A DNA stretch of 64,000 nt from NCBI RefSeq assembly GCF_004364435.1, contig NZ_SOCT01000011.1, positions 62,001 to 126,000 of the forward strand, written 5' to 3'. A program made the position numbers and the translations under genes. How positions within the stretch are numbered: position 1 is the stretch's first letter; every line of letters begins with the position of its first letter. Below are positions 1-7,810 of this stretch, piece after piece. Below the pieces are notes generated by a model, which made no database searches, was not told where the DNA came from, and saw nothing but the letters and a program-made list of their open reading frames with translations. This stretch comes from Pseudomonas sp. LP_7_YM. Its GTDB lineage: Bacteria > Pseudomonadota > Gammaproteobacteria > Pseudomonadales > Pseudomonadaceae.

Positions 1-207
1 GTATTTGAGCGTGATTCCATCACCAGTCAGGCCAGTGCCATTGGCCAGCTGGAAACCGTCGGCCTGTCCTGGAAGCTGATCGACGGCGAGCTGGCAGCAT
101 TGCAAAGCGTCACCCCGGAAGACATCCAGAAAGCCGCACGTACTTATTTCACTCGCGAACGCCTGGCCGTTGCGCATGTTTTGCCTGAGGAGAAAACCCA
201 TGAGTAA
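1..207 (+). CDS. M16 family zinc peptidase, C-terminal fragment
   Basis: Open from the first base and ending in TAA at 205-207, giving 68 C-terminal residues (begins VFERDSITSQ, ends AHVLPEEKTHE). The text fits the last helical segment of pitrilysin-type M16 peptidases, including the typical VTPEDIQKAARTYF stretch. The catalytic HxxEH half lies outside the window. It overlaps the next M16 gene by 8 bp, the usual arrangement where a catalytic subunit is followed by a non-catalytic partner. Family assignment rests on the match and on the neighbour. Confidence 0.8.
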   Translation, partial: VFERDSITSQASAIGQLETVGLSWKLIDGELAALQSVTPEDIQKAARTYFTRERLAVAHVLPEEKTHE

Positions 208-1696
208 GCGCAACGAGACACGCATTGCGCGAACGCGGGCCAACGCACTGCTGCTGACCGTGACTCTGGGCCTGCTCGGTGCCACCTCTGTCATGGCCGA
301 TACGCCCATAGAGGCCCCCAAGGCCATCGACAAGGCAGCCAACACCCTTGAATCGTTGAAAGAACTGGACGGCAAGGCCCCGGCCAGGCGCGAGCTGAAG
401 ATTCAGTCCTGGAACACGGCTGAAGGGGCTCGGGTACTGTTCGTCGAGGCTCATGAGCTGCCGATGTTCGACATGCGCCTGCTGTTCGCGGCGGGCAGCA
501 GTCAGGACGGCGCTACGCCGGGTATCGCGTTGATCACCAACGCCATGCTCAACGAAGGCGTCAAAGGCAAGAACGTCAGTGCCATTGCCGAAGGCTTCGA
601 AGGATTGGGTGCCGACTTTAGCAACGGCTCCTATCGCGATATGGCGCTCGCTTCGTTGCGCAGCCTGAGTGCGCCGGACAAGCGTGACCCGGCCCTCAAG
701 CTGTTCTCGGAAGTTGTCGGCAAGCCGACATTCCCTGCCGACTCGTTGGCGCGAATCAAGAACCAGTTGATGGCCAGCTTCGAATACCAGAAGCAGAATC
801 CCGGCAGCCTGGCGGGCGATGAACTGTTCAAGCGTCTGTACAGCGATCACCCGTATGCGCACCCGAGCATGGGCACGGCAAAAAGCATCACGCCCATTAC
901 CCTCGCTCAGTTGAAGGCCTTCCACGCCAAGGCGTATGCCGCTGGCAATGCGGTCATCGCGCTGGCCGGAGATCTGTCTCGTACCGAAGCAGAAGCGGTC
1001 GCCGCTCAGGTCTCTGCTTCCCTGCCCAAAGGCCCTGCACTGGCCAAGACAATCGAGCCGACCGAACCCCAATCAGGCCAAACCCACATCGAATTTCCGT
1101 CCAAGCAGACTCATCTGATGCTGGCGCAATTGGGCATCGACCGGGCCGACCCGGACTACGCAGCGTTGTCGTTGGGGAATTCGATCCTCGGCGGCGGCGG
1201 TTTCGGCAGTCGCTTGATGACCGAAGTACGCGAGAAGCGCGGCCTGACCTACGGCGTCTCATCGGGTTTCACGCCAATGCAGGCGCAGGGCCCATTCATG
1301 ATCGCCCTGCAAACCCGCGCCGAATTGAGTGAAAACACACTCAAGCTGGTCAAGGACATCACACGCGACTTTCTCGTCAACGGCCCGACCCAGAAAGAAC
1401 TCGACGACGCCAAGCGCGAACTGGCAGGCAGTTTTCCGCTTTCTACCGCAAGCAACTCGGCAATCGTTGGCCAACTGGGTGCCATCGGCTTCTATAATCT
1501 GCCGCTGACCTTTCTCGAAGATTTCATGACGCAGTCGCAGAGCGTTACCGTCGAGCAGATCAAGGCCGTCATGAGCAAGCATCTGAACGTGGACAAACTG
1601 GTCATCGTCACCGCAGGCCCTACCATCGCGCAGAAGCCTCTGCCGCCCCCTACAGCTAAACCAGCCGAACAACCTCTCGGCGTTCCGGAGCACTAA
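200..1696 (+). CDS. M16 peptidase-like protein, probably non-catalytic partner subunit
   Basis: 498 residues from the ATG at 200; an in-frame start at 170 would lie inside the upstream coding end and has no ribosome site. An N-terminal hydrophobic segment (about residues 18-34, ending in VMADT) looks like a Sec signal peptide, so the protein is probably periplasmic. Two M16 domains follow. Where active enzymes carry HxxEH, this one reads ALITNAMLNEG, so the zinc ligands are absent. The C-terminal domain keeps the substrate-binding R/Y motif (SRLMTEVREKRGLTYGV). This pattern matches the inactive subunit of two-gene M16 proteases. The stop overlaps the rsmD start (TAATG). Substrate unknown. Confidence 0.88.
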   Translation: MSKRNETRIARTRANALLLTVTLGLLGATSVMADTPIEAPKAIDKAANTLESLKELDGKAPARRELKIQSWNTAEGARVLFVEAHELPMFDMRLLFAAGSSQDGATPGIALITNAMLNEGVKGKNVSAIAEGFEGLGADFSNGSYRDMALASLRSLSAPDKRDPALKLFSEVVGKPTFPADSLARIKNQLMASFEYQKQNPGSLAGDELFKRLYSDHPYAHPSMGTAKSITPITLAQLKAFHAKAYAAGNAVIALAGDLSRTEAEAVAAQVSASLPKGPALAKTIEPTEPQSGQTHIEFPSKQTHLMLAQLGIDRADPDYAALSLGNSILGGGGFGSRLMTEVREKRGLTYGVSSGFTPMQAQGPFMIALQTRAELSENTLKLVKDITRDFLVNGPTQKELDDAKRELAGSFPLSTASNSAIVGQLGAIGFYNLPLTFLEDFMTQSQSVTVEQIKAVMSKHLNVDKLVIVTAGPTIAQKPLPPPTAKPAEQPLGVPEH

Positions 1697-2316
1697 TGAC
1701 CTCGACTTCCAAGCCGCCGCGTATTCACAAAGGGCACAAAATCCACACGGGCCTGGGCCAATTGCGGATTATCGGCGGCCAATGGCGCAGTCGGCGTCTG
1801 AGTTTTCCTGATGCCCCGGGCCTGCGTCCGACGCCGGACCGGGTTCGGGAAACCCTGTTCAACTGGCTGGCCCCATACATTGAAGGCGCCCGCGTGCTCG
1901 ATCCGTTCGCGGGCAGTGGCGCGCTGTACCTGGAGGCATTGTCCCGTGGCGCCAGCATGGGTCTGGCGCTGGATACCAACTCAGCGGCCATTTCCAACCT
2001 GCGCGAGCACTTGGGAACGCTGCGTTGCACGGTCGGCAAGACCTCCACGGGCGACGCCCTGCGTTATCTCGAAACCCAGCCTGCCGAGCAGTTCGACGTA
2101 ATCTTCCTTGATCCGCCCTTCCATCAGAATCTGCTGGCGCCCGCGTGCACGCTGCTGGAAGAGCGCAACTGGCTGGCAGACAACGCGTGGATCTACACCG
2201 AAAGCGAAACCGCGCCGTCGGCACTCGGCATGCCGGGCAACTGGCGCCTGCACCGGGAGAAGAAAGCCGGCCAGGTCTACTACGCACTGTGGGAACGAAG
2301 TGTCGTCGCCAGCTGA
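1696..2316 (+). CDS. rsmD: 16S rRNA (guanine(966)-N(2))-methyltransferase RsmD
   Basis: 206 residues. Methylates G966 of 16S rRNA in the small ribosomal subunit using S-adenosylmethionine. The N-terminal RIIGGQWRSRRLSFP and LRPTPDRVRETLFNWL segments are RsmD signatures. SAM motif I DPFAGSGAL lies at about 69-77 and the catalytic DPPF motif at 139-142. Length is normal for the family. The ATG shares a base with the stop of the M16 gene (1696), and the end overlaps the next gene, so all three are probably translated as one unit. In other pseudomonads rsmD sits beside the same M16 genes and ftsYEX. Confidence 0.95.
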   Translation: MTSTSKPPRIHKGHKIHTGLGQLRIIGGQWRSRRLSFPDAPGLRPTPDRVRETLFNWLAPYIEGARVLDPFAGSGALYLEALSRGASMGLALDTNSAAISNLREHLGTLRCTVGKTSTGDALRYLETQPAEQFDVIFLDPPFHQNLLAPACTLLEERNWLADNAWIYTESETAPSALGMPGNWRLHREKKAGQVYYALWERSVVAS

Positions 2317-3361
2317 CGGTCGCACGTTTGTACCGGCGATCGGTCTGGGCAACCCTCACCTGCAAACGCTGTGGGGGCCGCTGTGGCGCAAAACCATCCA
2401 TCTGCAGCGCCGCCGTGAGCGTCTTTGGCTGCAAGATGGCGACTTTCTCGACATGGACTGGCACGGGCCGCACGACGCGACAGCGCCAGTAGTTCTGGTG
2501 CTGCACGGTCTGACCGGCTCGTCCAACTCGCCTTACGTGGTGGGCCTGCAGCAAGCGATGCAGACGCGTGGCTGGTCCAGCGTCGCCCTGAACTGGCGGG
2601 GTTGTTCGGGCGAGCCCAATTTGCTGCCCCGCAGCTATCATTCCGGCGCCACCGAAGATCTGGCAGAGGTCATCGCGCACCTGCGAGCGGCTCGTCCACT
2701 GGCACCGCTGTATGCCGCCGGGTATTCGCTGGGCGGCAACATTCTGCTCAAGTACCTGGGTGAGTCGGGCCTGGATAGCCATTTGCAAGGTGCAGCAGCA
2801 GTGTCCGTGCCTTTCCGTCTGGATGAGTGTGCTGATCGCATCGGCCTGGGTTTTTCCAGGGTGTACCAGCGGCATTTCATGCGCGAGATGGTCGGCTACA
2901 TCAAGGACAAGCAACGGCGCTTTGAGCATGAAGGGTTGAGTGATGGGCTGGCAGCGCTGGCGGCGCTTGGCTCGCTGGACAAGATGCGGACTTTCTGGGA
3001 GTTCGATGGCCGGGTGACGGCGCCACTCAACGGGTTTGTCGATGCTCAGGATTATTACCGGCGCGCGTCAAGCCGTTATTACCTCGGCGCGATTCGCACG
3101 CCGACACTGCTGGTGCAGGCCCTGGATGACCCATTCGTGTTCAAACATAGCCTACCTGACCTGAGCGAGTTATCCGCAAGCACCCGGTTCGACCTGCAGC
3201 ATCATGGTGGTCATGTGGGATTCGTCGGCGGCACGATCAGAACGCCGACCTATTACCTGGAACAGCGGATTGCGCAGTGGTTGGTGGATGTGCATGGGGC
3301 AGGTATGGCCGATAGCTGCCACCCCATAGGATGCGCCGGTGAACCTGCTCGCCAGGGGTGA
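2300..3361 (+). CDS. YheT-type alpha/beta-fold hydrolase
   Basis: 353 residues from a GTG at 2300, which overlaps the end of rsmD by 17 bp. The frame is open further upstream but only as rsmD shadow, and the family N-terminus (FVPAIGLGNPHLQTLW) begins right after this GTG. A GGGAA sequence lies just upstream. Features of the YheT/ABHD1-3 family: LHGLTGSS oxyanion region, the nucleophile elbow GYSLGGN, an acid in ALDDPFV and the histidine in HHGGHVGF. Likely a cytosolic esterase or acyl hydrolase; the natural substrate is not known. Confidence 0.9.
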   Translation: MSSPADGRTFVPAIGLGNPHLQTLWGPLWRKTIHLQRRRERLWLQDGDFLDMDWHGPHDATAPVVLVLHGLTGSSNSPYVVGLQQAMQTRGWSSVALNWRGCSGEPNLLPRSYHSGATEDLAEVIAHLRAARPLAPLYAAGYSLGGNILLKYLGESGLDSHLQGAAAVSVPFRLDECADRIGLGFSRVYQRHFMREMVGYIKDKQRRFEHEGLSDGLAALAALGSLDKMRTFWEFDGRVTAPLNGFVDAQDYYRRASSRYYLGAIRTPTLLVQALDDPFVFKHSLPDLSELSASTRFDLQHHGGHVGFVGGTIRTPTYYLEQRIAQWLVDVHGAGMADSCHPIGCAGEPARQG

Positions 3362-3400
3362 CGTCCAGAACCCACCCGCTGTGGATGTACTACCACCATC

Positions 3401-3420
3401 GTGAGCAAGCTCACTCCTAC
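3401..3420. repeat. REP-type palindrome
   Basis: GTGAGC-AA-GCTCAC is a perfect inverted repeat followed by TCCTAC, the common intergenic REP core of pseudomonads. Other copies of the same core lie at 46299 and 49038. It sits between two convergent genes, where it may act as a transcript end. Confidence 0.7.
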
Positions 3421-3476
3421 ACACGATCAGGTTTGCGACATGCCAGCGTGGAGCGTTAGCGGCGAGGCGGTTAACC

Positions 3477-4331
3477 TTATTCGCCGGTCGCTATCCCACG
3501 CTGCGGGTCGTTGATCCATTCGCTCCAGGATCCGGCATACAAACGCCCCAACGGATACCCGGCCAGGCACAAAGCGAAGAGGTTGTGACAAGCCGTCACC
3601 CCTGAGCCGCAATAGGCGACCAGCTTCTCCGGCGGTCGCCCATTCAGGGTCTTAGCGAAACGTTGCTTGAGCTGATCCGCAGACAAAAAACGACCGTCCG
3701 GCCCGAGGTTGTCGGTGAACGCGGCACACTGCGCGCCCGGAATATGGCCGGCAATCGGGTCGATCGGCTCTACCTCTCCGCGAAAACGTGCCGGCGCACG
3801 AGCGTCGATCAACGTCACCTCCGGCTGATCTCGCGTGCGCTGTACGTCGGCAGCGTTCAGCACCCGTGAATCGTCAGGCTCGCCTTCGAAGCGTCCCTTC
3901 AGATGCTCGGGCGGGTTCAAGCTCAGGGGCTGCCCCGCTGCGTGCCAAGCCTTAAGGCCGCCATCGAGGATATATAAGCCATCACGTTTGCCCAGCCAGG
4001 CCAGCAGCCACCATGCGCGAGCGGCATAAGCGCCGGAGCCGTCGCCGTAGAGCACGATGGTGCTGTCGTTGTTCACGCCCCAGAATCGCAGGCGCTCGGT
4101 CAGAGTCTGAGCATGAGGCAACGGATGACGGCCAGTGACGCCTTTGATAATCGGCCCGCTCAGGTCGTTGAGCAGATCAGCGTAGGACGATCCGTCGATA
4201 TGCCCTTCCGCATAGCTACGTTGGCCGTAGTCCAAGTCCTCAAGGGAAGAACGGCAATCCAGAATCACAAGGTTTGGCTCTTTTTGCCGTTCGGCCAGTC
4301 GTTGCGGGCTGATCAATTGCGCGATGGACAT
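3477..4331 (-). CDS. sseA: 3-mercaptopyruvate sulfurtransferase
   Basis: 284 residues. Moves sulfur from 3-mercaptopyruvate to cyanide or a thiol acceptor, releasing pyruvate. Two rhodanese domains: an inactive N-terminal one (about 5-140) and a C-terminal one with the active-site loop CGSGVTA, Cys at 241. CGSG[VT] is the loop type of mercaptopyruvate sulfurtransferases rather than thiosulfate sulfurtransferases. The ATG at 4331 is chosen because AGGAG sits 8 bases upstream; an in-frame ATG at 4397 would add 22 residues with no family match. It is followed by no gene on the same strand and may be transcribed alone. Confidence 0.93.
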   Translation of the reverse strand: MSIAQLISPQRLAERQKEPNLVILDCRSSLEDLDYGQRSYAEGHIDGSSYADLLNDLSGPIIKGVTGRHPLPHAQTLTERLRFWGVNNDSTIVLYGDGSGAYAARAWWLLAWLGKRDGLYILDGGLKAWHAAGQPLSLNPPEHLKGRFEGEPDDSRVLNAADVQRTRDQPEVTLIDARAPARFRGEVEPIDPIAGHIPGAQCAAFTDNLGPDGRFLSADQLKQRFAKTLNGRPPEKLVAYCGSGVTACHNLFALCLAGYPLGRLYAGSWSEWINDPQRGIATGE

Positions 4332-4398
4332 GAAGGGCTCCTGCAGACAATGAAAGTGGCTAAGCGATAGACAAGCTATTCGGCGCAAAGGATGCAAT

Positions 4399-5085
4399 TC
4401 AATTGGCGTCCCCGAGTGCTTTGTTCAATGGCACATAAAACTCCGCGCACAGGGCATGCACCGCTTCCTGCGCCTGAGGAGTGACGTAGGCCAGCTCCAG
4501 CATCAGCACCTGGTAGACGCCACGACGGATGGCGTCTTCATTCAGGTGCGTGGCGTTTTCCCGCGTCGTACAGAGAAACCGTACCCACGATGTGAGAATG
4601 ATCCAGGCATTGAGCGTCAGCGACTCGATCTGCACCTTGTCCATGTTCAGTATTCCGGCCTCGACGAAACCGCCGTAAATCGCCATCGCCTTGATCAGGC
4701 AATGCTGAGAGAACCGCCGATAGCGCGCCGCAAGCTCTGGGTCAGCATCAAGTAAGTGTTCGAGGTCACGATGCAGGAAACGATAGCGCCACATGCCATC
4801 GAGTATGGCCACCAGATAATGGCGTTTGTCTTCGACATTGGGCGGGCGACCGTTCGGCGGGTGCAGAAAGCCGTCGACCAGCGCTTCATACTCGCTGAAC
4901 AGCTCGGCGATGATCGCCTGCTTGTTGGGAAAGTGGTAGTACAGATTACCCGGCGAAATCTCCATGTGCGCAGCGATGTGATTGGTGCTGACACTGCGCT
5001 CGCCTTGCAGATTGAACAGCCCCAGGCTGTTCTGCACGATGCGCTCGCGAGTCTTGATGCGTAGAGTTTTGATGCGCGGCGCCAT
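4399..5085 (-). CDS. laoR: TetR family regulator (LaoR-like)
   Basis: 228 residues. The N-terminal helix-turn-helix includes TNHIAAHMEISPGNLYYHFPNKQAIIAELF (about 33-62), a standard TetR DNA-binding domain. The C-terminal ligand domain is not diagnostic. It is divergent from an aldehyde dehydrogenase, with a perfect palindrome between them. In P. aeruginosa the regulator PA0367 (laoR) and aldehyde dehydrogenase PA0366 (laoC) form the same divergent pair near coaD and fdx, and control long-chain alcohol and aldehyde oxidation. The gene name is by synteny and family only. It probably represses the dehydrogenase and itself until an acyl or aldehyde ligand binds. Confidence 0.82.
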   Translation of the reverse strand: MAPRIKTLRIKTRERIVQNSLGLFNLQGERSVSTNHIAAHMEISPGNLYYHFPNKQAIIAELFSEYEALVDGFLHPPNGRPPNVEDKRHYLVAILDGMWRYRFLHRDLEHLLDADPELAARYRRFSQHCLIKAMAIYGGFVEAGILNMDKVQIESLTLNAWIILTSWVRFLCTTRENATHLNEDAIRRGVYQVLMLELAYVTPQAQEAVHALCAEFYVPLNKALGDAN

Positions 5086-5173
5086 ACTCGACTCAAGCGT
5101 GTGAATGTAACCCAGATGTGCTGGATCTTAACGCAAGTACAACAGGTAGATCAGGCGCGTCCATTTGACTTTT

Positions 5174-5189
5174 TAGAGTATTGACTCTA
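5174..5189. promoter_or_regulatory. Operator palindrome between TetR gene and aldehyde dehydrogenase
   Basis: TAGAGT-ATTG-ACTCTA: two perfect 6-bp arms with a 4-bp spacer. The outer TTT/AAA bases also pair after one mismatch. It is the only strong dyad in the 138 bp between the divergent starts, which is where a TetR dimer would be expected to bind. Confidence 0.65.
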
Positions 5190-5223
5190 GAAACGTCCCA
5201 TGACCTCTGAAGGAACTGCTGCG

Positions 5224-6663
5224 ATGCCTGCTGAATCCGTGCCCTCACCCTTGCCTGATGAGGCTTCAGCTACCCGCACTGACCTTGAACGAATGTTCGA
5301 CACGCAACGTCAGGCGTTCGCAGCGAACCCCATGCCGGTCGCCAGTCAGCGCCTTCAGTGGCTCGACAGCCTGCGCAGACTGCTTAGCGACGAACGCCAG
5401 CCCCTGATCGACGCGATCAGCGCCGACTTTAGTCATCGCAGCGCCGACGAGACACTGCTTGCCGAATTGATGCCGAGCCTTCACAACATTCATCACGCCC
5501 GTCGTCATTTGAAGACGTGGATGCGCGCTTCGCGGCGCAGCGTGGGTCTGGCGTTTCAGCCAGCATCGGCGAAGGTCATCTACCAGCCGCTGGGAGTTGT
5601 CGGGGTCATCGTGCCGTGGAATTACCCGTTGTATCTGGCAATCGGCCCGCTGGTGGGTGCGTTGGCGGCGGGCAACCGGGTGATGCTCAAGCTCAGTGAG
5701 TCGACGCCAGCCACGGGAGCGCTGCTCAAAGCGCTGTTGGCCAAGGTCTTTCCTGAGGATCTGGTCGCTGTGGTCTTGGGCGAAGCCGATGTGGGCGTGG
5801 CATTCTCCGGCCTGCCGTTTGATCATTTATTGTTCACCGGGGCCACCAGCATCGGGCGCCATGTCATGCGCGCGGCGGCGGAAAATCTGACGCCGCTGAC
5901 CCTGGAGCTGGGCGGCAAATCCCCGGCCATTGTTTCCCAAGACGTGCCAATCGCGCACGCTGCCGAACGTATCGCTTTCGGCAAGACACTGAATGCCGGG
6001 CAAACGTGTGTGGCGCCAGATTACGTGCTGGTGCCCGAAAATCGAGTCGATGAGTTCGTCGAGGCCTACAGACAGGTGGTGAACCGGCTTTATCCGGCAC
6101 TGACTGATAATCCTGACTACACAGCCATCATCAATGTCCGGCAGGTGGCACGCCTTAATAGCTATCTGGACGACGCCAGCAACAAAGGCGCACGGATTAT
6201 TTCGTTGTATGAGCAGGGCCAGGGACGACGGATGCCGTTCAGCCTGTTGCTGGACGTGCGCGACGACATGCTGGTCATGCAGGATGAAATCTTCGGCCCG
6301 CTGCTGCCTATCGTGCCGTATCGACGTATTGAGCAGGCCTTTGACTACATCAATCAGCGCCCGCGCCCGCTTGCGCTTTATTACTTCGGCTACAACAAGG
6401 CTGAACAACAGCGGGTGCTGGAGCAGACGCATTCCGGCGGGGTCTGTCTGAACGACACCCTGCTGCATGTCGCGCAGGACGACTTGCCCTTTGGCGGGAT
6501 TGGCCCCTCTGGCATGGGCCAGTATCACGGGCATGAAGGATTTCTGACCTTCAGCAAGGCCAAAGGTGTGTTCATCAAACAACGCTTTAACGCCGCGCGG
6601 GTGATTTATCCGCCCTATGGCAAGGCGATTCAGAAGCTGATCTACACGCTTTTCGTTCGTTGA
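5224..6663 (+). CDS. laoC: Coniferyl/long-chain aldehyde dehydrogenase (LaoC/CalB-like)
   Basis: 479 residues from the ATG at 5224, which has GAAGGA nine bases upstream; the ATG at 5200 has no ribosome site and would add 8 residues. NAD(P)-dependent oxidation of an aldehyde to its acid. Rossmann signature GVVGVIVPWNYPLYLAIGP, catalytic glutamate in LELGGKSP and nucleophile cysteine in NAGQTC are all present. The C-terminal end (KAIQKLIYTLFVR) is the membrane-apposed tail usual for the coniferyl/fatty aldehyde dehydrogenase branch. Substrate is not fixed by sequence: automatic pipelines call such proteins coniferyl aldehyde dehydrogenase, while synteny with P. aeruginosa suggests long-chain aldehydes. 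Confidence 0.88.
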   Translation: MPAESVPSPLPDEASATRTDLERMFDTQRQAFAANPMPVASQRLQWLDSLRRLLSDERQPLIDAISADFSHRSADETLLAELMPSLHNIHHARRHLKTWMRASRRSVGLAFQPASAKVIYQPLGVVGVIVPWNYPLYLAIGPLVGALAAGNRVMLKLSESTPATGALLKALLAKVFPEDLVAVVLGEADVGVAFSGLPFDHLLFTGATSIGRHVMRAAAENLTPLTLELGGKSPAIVSQDVPIAHAAERIAFGKTLNAGQTCVAPDYVLVPENRVDEFVEAYRQVVNRLYPALTDNPDYTAIINVRQVARLNSYLDDASNKGARIISLYEQGQGRRMPFSLLLDVRDDMLVMQDEIFGPLLPIVPYRRIEQAFDYINQRPRPLALYYFGYNKAEQQRVLEQTHSGGVCLNDTLLHVAQDDLPFGGIGPSGMGQYHGHEGFLTFSKAKGVFIKQRFNAARVIYPPYGKAIQKLIYTLFVR

Positions 6664-6903
6664 GCTCGGGGTCTGCGCCCAATCCCAATGCGTACTCGAC
6701 CGCAGAGCCAGGCTTACTTGCCCATGCAGTGTCAGTGAATACCTTCGTCACTGGCCTATCGCTTTCACTGCCGTAGTAACCTCCGGCGGCTGCTACAGGG
6801 CTCACTCCAGAGTTCGCTCATTCCCGGCATTGCCGCGACTTGGCCGCCCCGCCACGCTGCGATACCATCCCGGTTCCCTACGAACTCCGACCAGGACGAC
6901 GCG
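6664..6903. other. Intergenic region with a REP-like fragment
   Basis: No credible gene. Positions 6764-6800 hold a sequence (GTAACCTCCGGCGGCTGCTA) related to the right arm of the long inverted repeat at 32483-32575, so it is probably a solo REP-like element. In P. aeruginosa, laoA and laoB lie beside laoC; no remnant of them is visible here. Confidence 0.5.
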
Positions 6904-7389
6904 ATGAACCGAGTGTTGTACCCAGGCACCTTCGATCCGATCACCAAGGGCCATGGCGATCTGGTCGAGCGAGCCTCGCGCCTGTTCGATCAGGTGGTCA
7001 TCGCCGTTGCCGCCAGCCCCAAGAAAAACCCGTTGTTCCCTCTGGAACAACGTGTCGAACTGGCTCGCGAAGCAACCAAACACCTGCCGAACGTCGAAGT
7101 TGTCGGCTTCTCGACCCTGCTTGCGCATTTCGCGCAGGAACAGAACGCCAATATTCTGCTGCGCGGGCTGCGTGCCGTTTCGGATTTCGAGTATGAATTC
7201 CAGCTGGCGAACATGAATAAACAGCTGGCGCCGGATGTGGAAAGTCTTTTTCTGACCCCGTCCGAGCGCTATTCATTCATTTCGTCTACGTTGGTCAGAG
7301 AAATTGCAGCGTTGGGCGGGGATATCACCAAATTCGTGCATCCGGCCGTCGCCCAGGCACTCAAGGAACGTTTCAAGCCGGGTTCGTGA
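6904..7389 (+). CDS. coaD: Phosphopantetheine adenylyltransferase
   Basis: 161 residues. Joins ATP and 4'-phosphopantetheine to form dephospho-CoA, the penultimate step of coenzyme A synthesis. The nucleotidyltransferase start MNRVLYPGTFDPITKGHGDL carries the T/HxGH motif at about 10-18. LLRGLRAVSDFEYEFQLANMN and the C-terminal SSTLVREIA are CoaD signatures. Full normal length, cytosolic. Short upstream purine run GACCAGGACGACG gives the ribosome site. Followed by a probable terminator, so fdx may have its own promoter. Confidence 0.97.
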   Translation: MNRVLYPGTFDPITKGHGDLVERASRLFDQVVIAVAASPKKNPLFPLEQRVELAREATKHLPNVEVVGFSTLLAHFAQEQNANILLRGLRAVSDFEYEFQLANMNKQLAPDVESLFLTPSERYSFISSTLVREIAALGGDITKFVHPAVAQALKERFKPGS

Positions 7390-7415
7390 GCGATGTTCAG
7401 GTGCACACCGGACGT

Positions 7416-7446
7416 TAATGCGGCACAATTCGCCGCATTAGTTTTC
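7416..7446 (+). terminator. Probable terminator between coaD and fdx
   Basis: TAATGCGGC-ACAATTC-GCCGCATTA, a perfect 9-bp stem with a 7-base loop, followed by GTTTTC. The T run is short, so it may be a weak terminator. Confidence 0.55.
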
Positions 7447-7480
7447 AAATGCCTCGGCGTCGACCGTGGCAGGAGTCTCC

Positions 7481-7732
7481 ATGTCCTTGATCATCACCGA
7501 CGATTGCATCAATTGCGACGTCTGCGAACCCGAGTGCCCGAACGAAGCGATTTCCCAGGGCGAAGAGATTTACGTGATCAACCCGAACCTGTGCACCGAA
7601 TGCGTCGGGCATTATGACGAGCCGCAGTGCCAGCAAGTCTGCCCTGTGGACTGCATCCCTCTGGACGAAAACCACGTCGAGAGCAAGGATGAGCTGATGG
7701 CTAAATATCAGTTGATCACAAGCAAGGCATAA
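7481..7732 (+). CDS. fdx: 2[4Fe-4S] ferredoxin, YfhL/Fdx type
   Basis: 83 residues. The ATG at 7481 has AGGAG at 7471-7475; an in-frame GTG/ATG further up lacks this. The first cluster motif is CINCDVCEPECP and the second CTECVGHYDEPQCQQVCPVDCI, with the 6-8 residue insertion between cysteines that marks Allochromatium-type/YfhL ferredoxins with a low-potential cluster. It carries electrons in the cytosol; the partner is not known. The coaD-fdx order is conserved with P. aeruginosa PA0363-PA0362. Confidence 0.92.
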   Translation: MSLIITDDCINCDVCEPECPNEAISQGEEIYVINPNLCTECVGHYDEPQCQQVCPVDCIPLDENHVESKDELMAKYQLITSKA

Positions 7733-7810
7733 CGAAGGCATACCCTGTCGGCATATGCGCTTTCGCCGAAGGCACTGGCTTTAATGCCTGTTGACCTCAG
7801 CGAGATACGT

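Noticed and set aside
5200..5223. Upstream ATG for the aldehyde dehydrogenase
   Set aside because: No ribosome site ahead of 5200, whereas GAAGGA is well placed for 5224.
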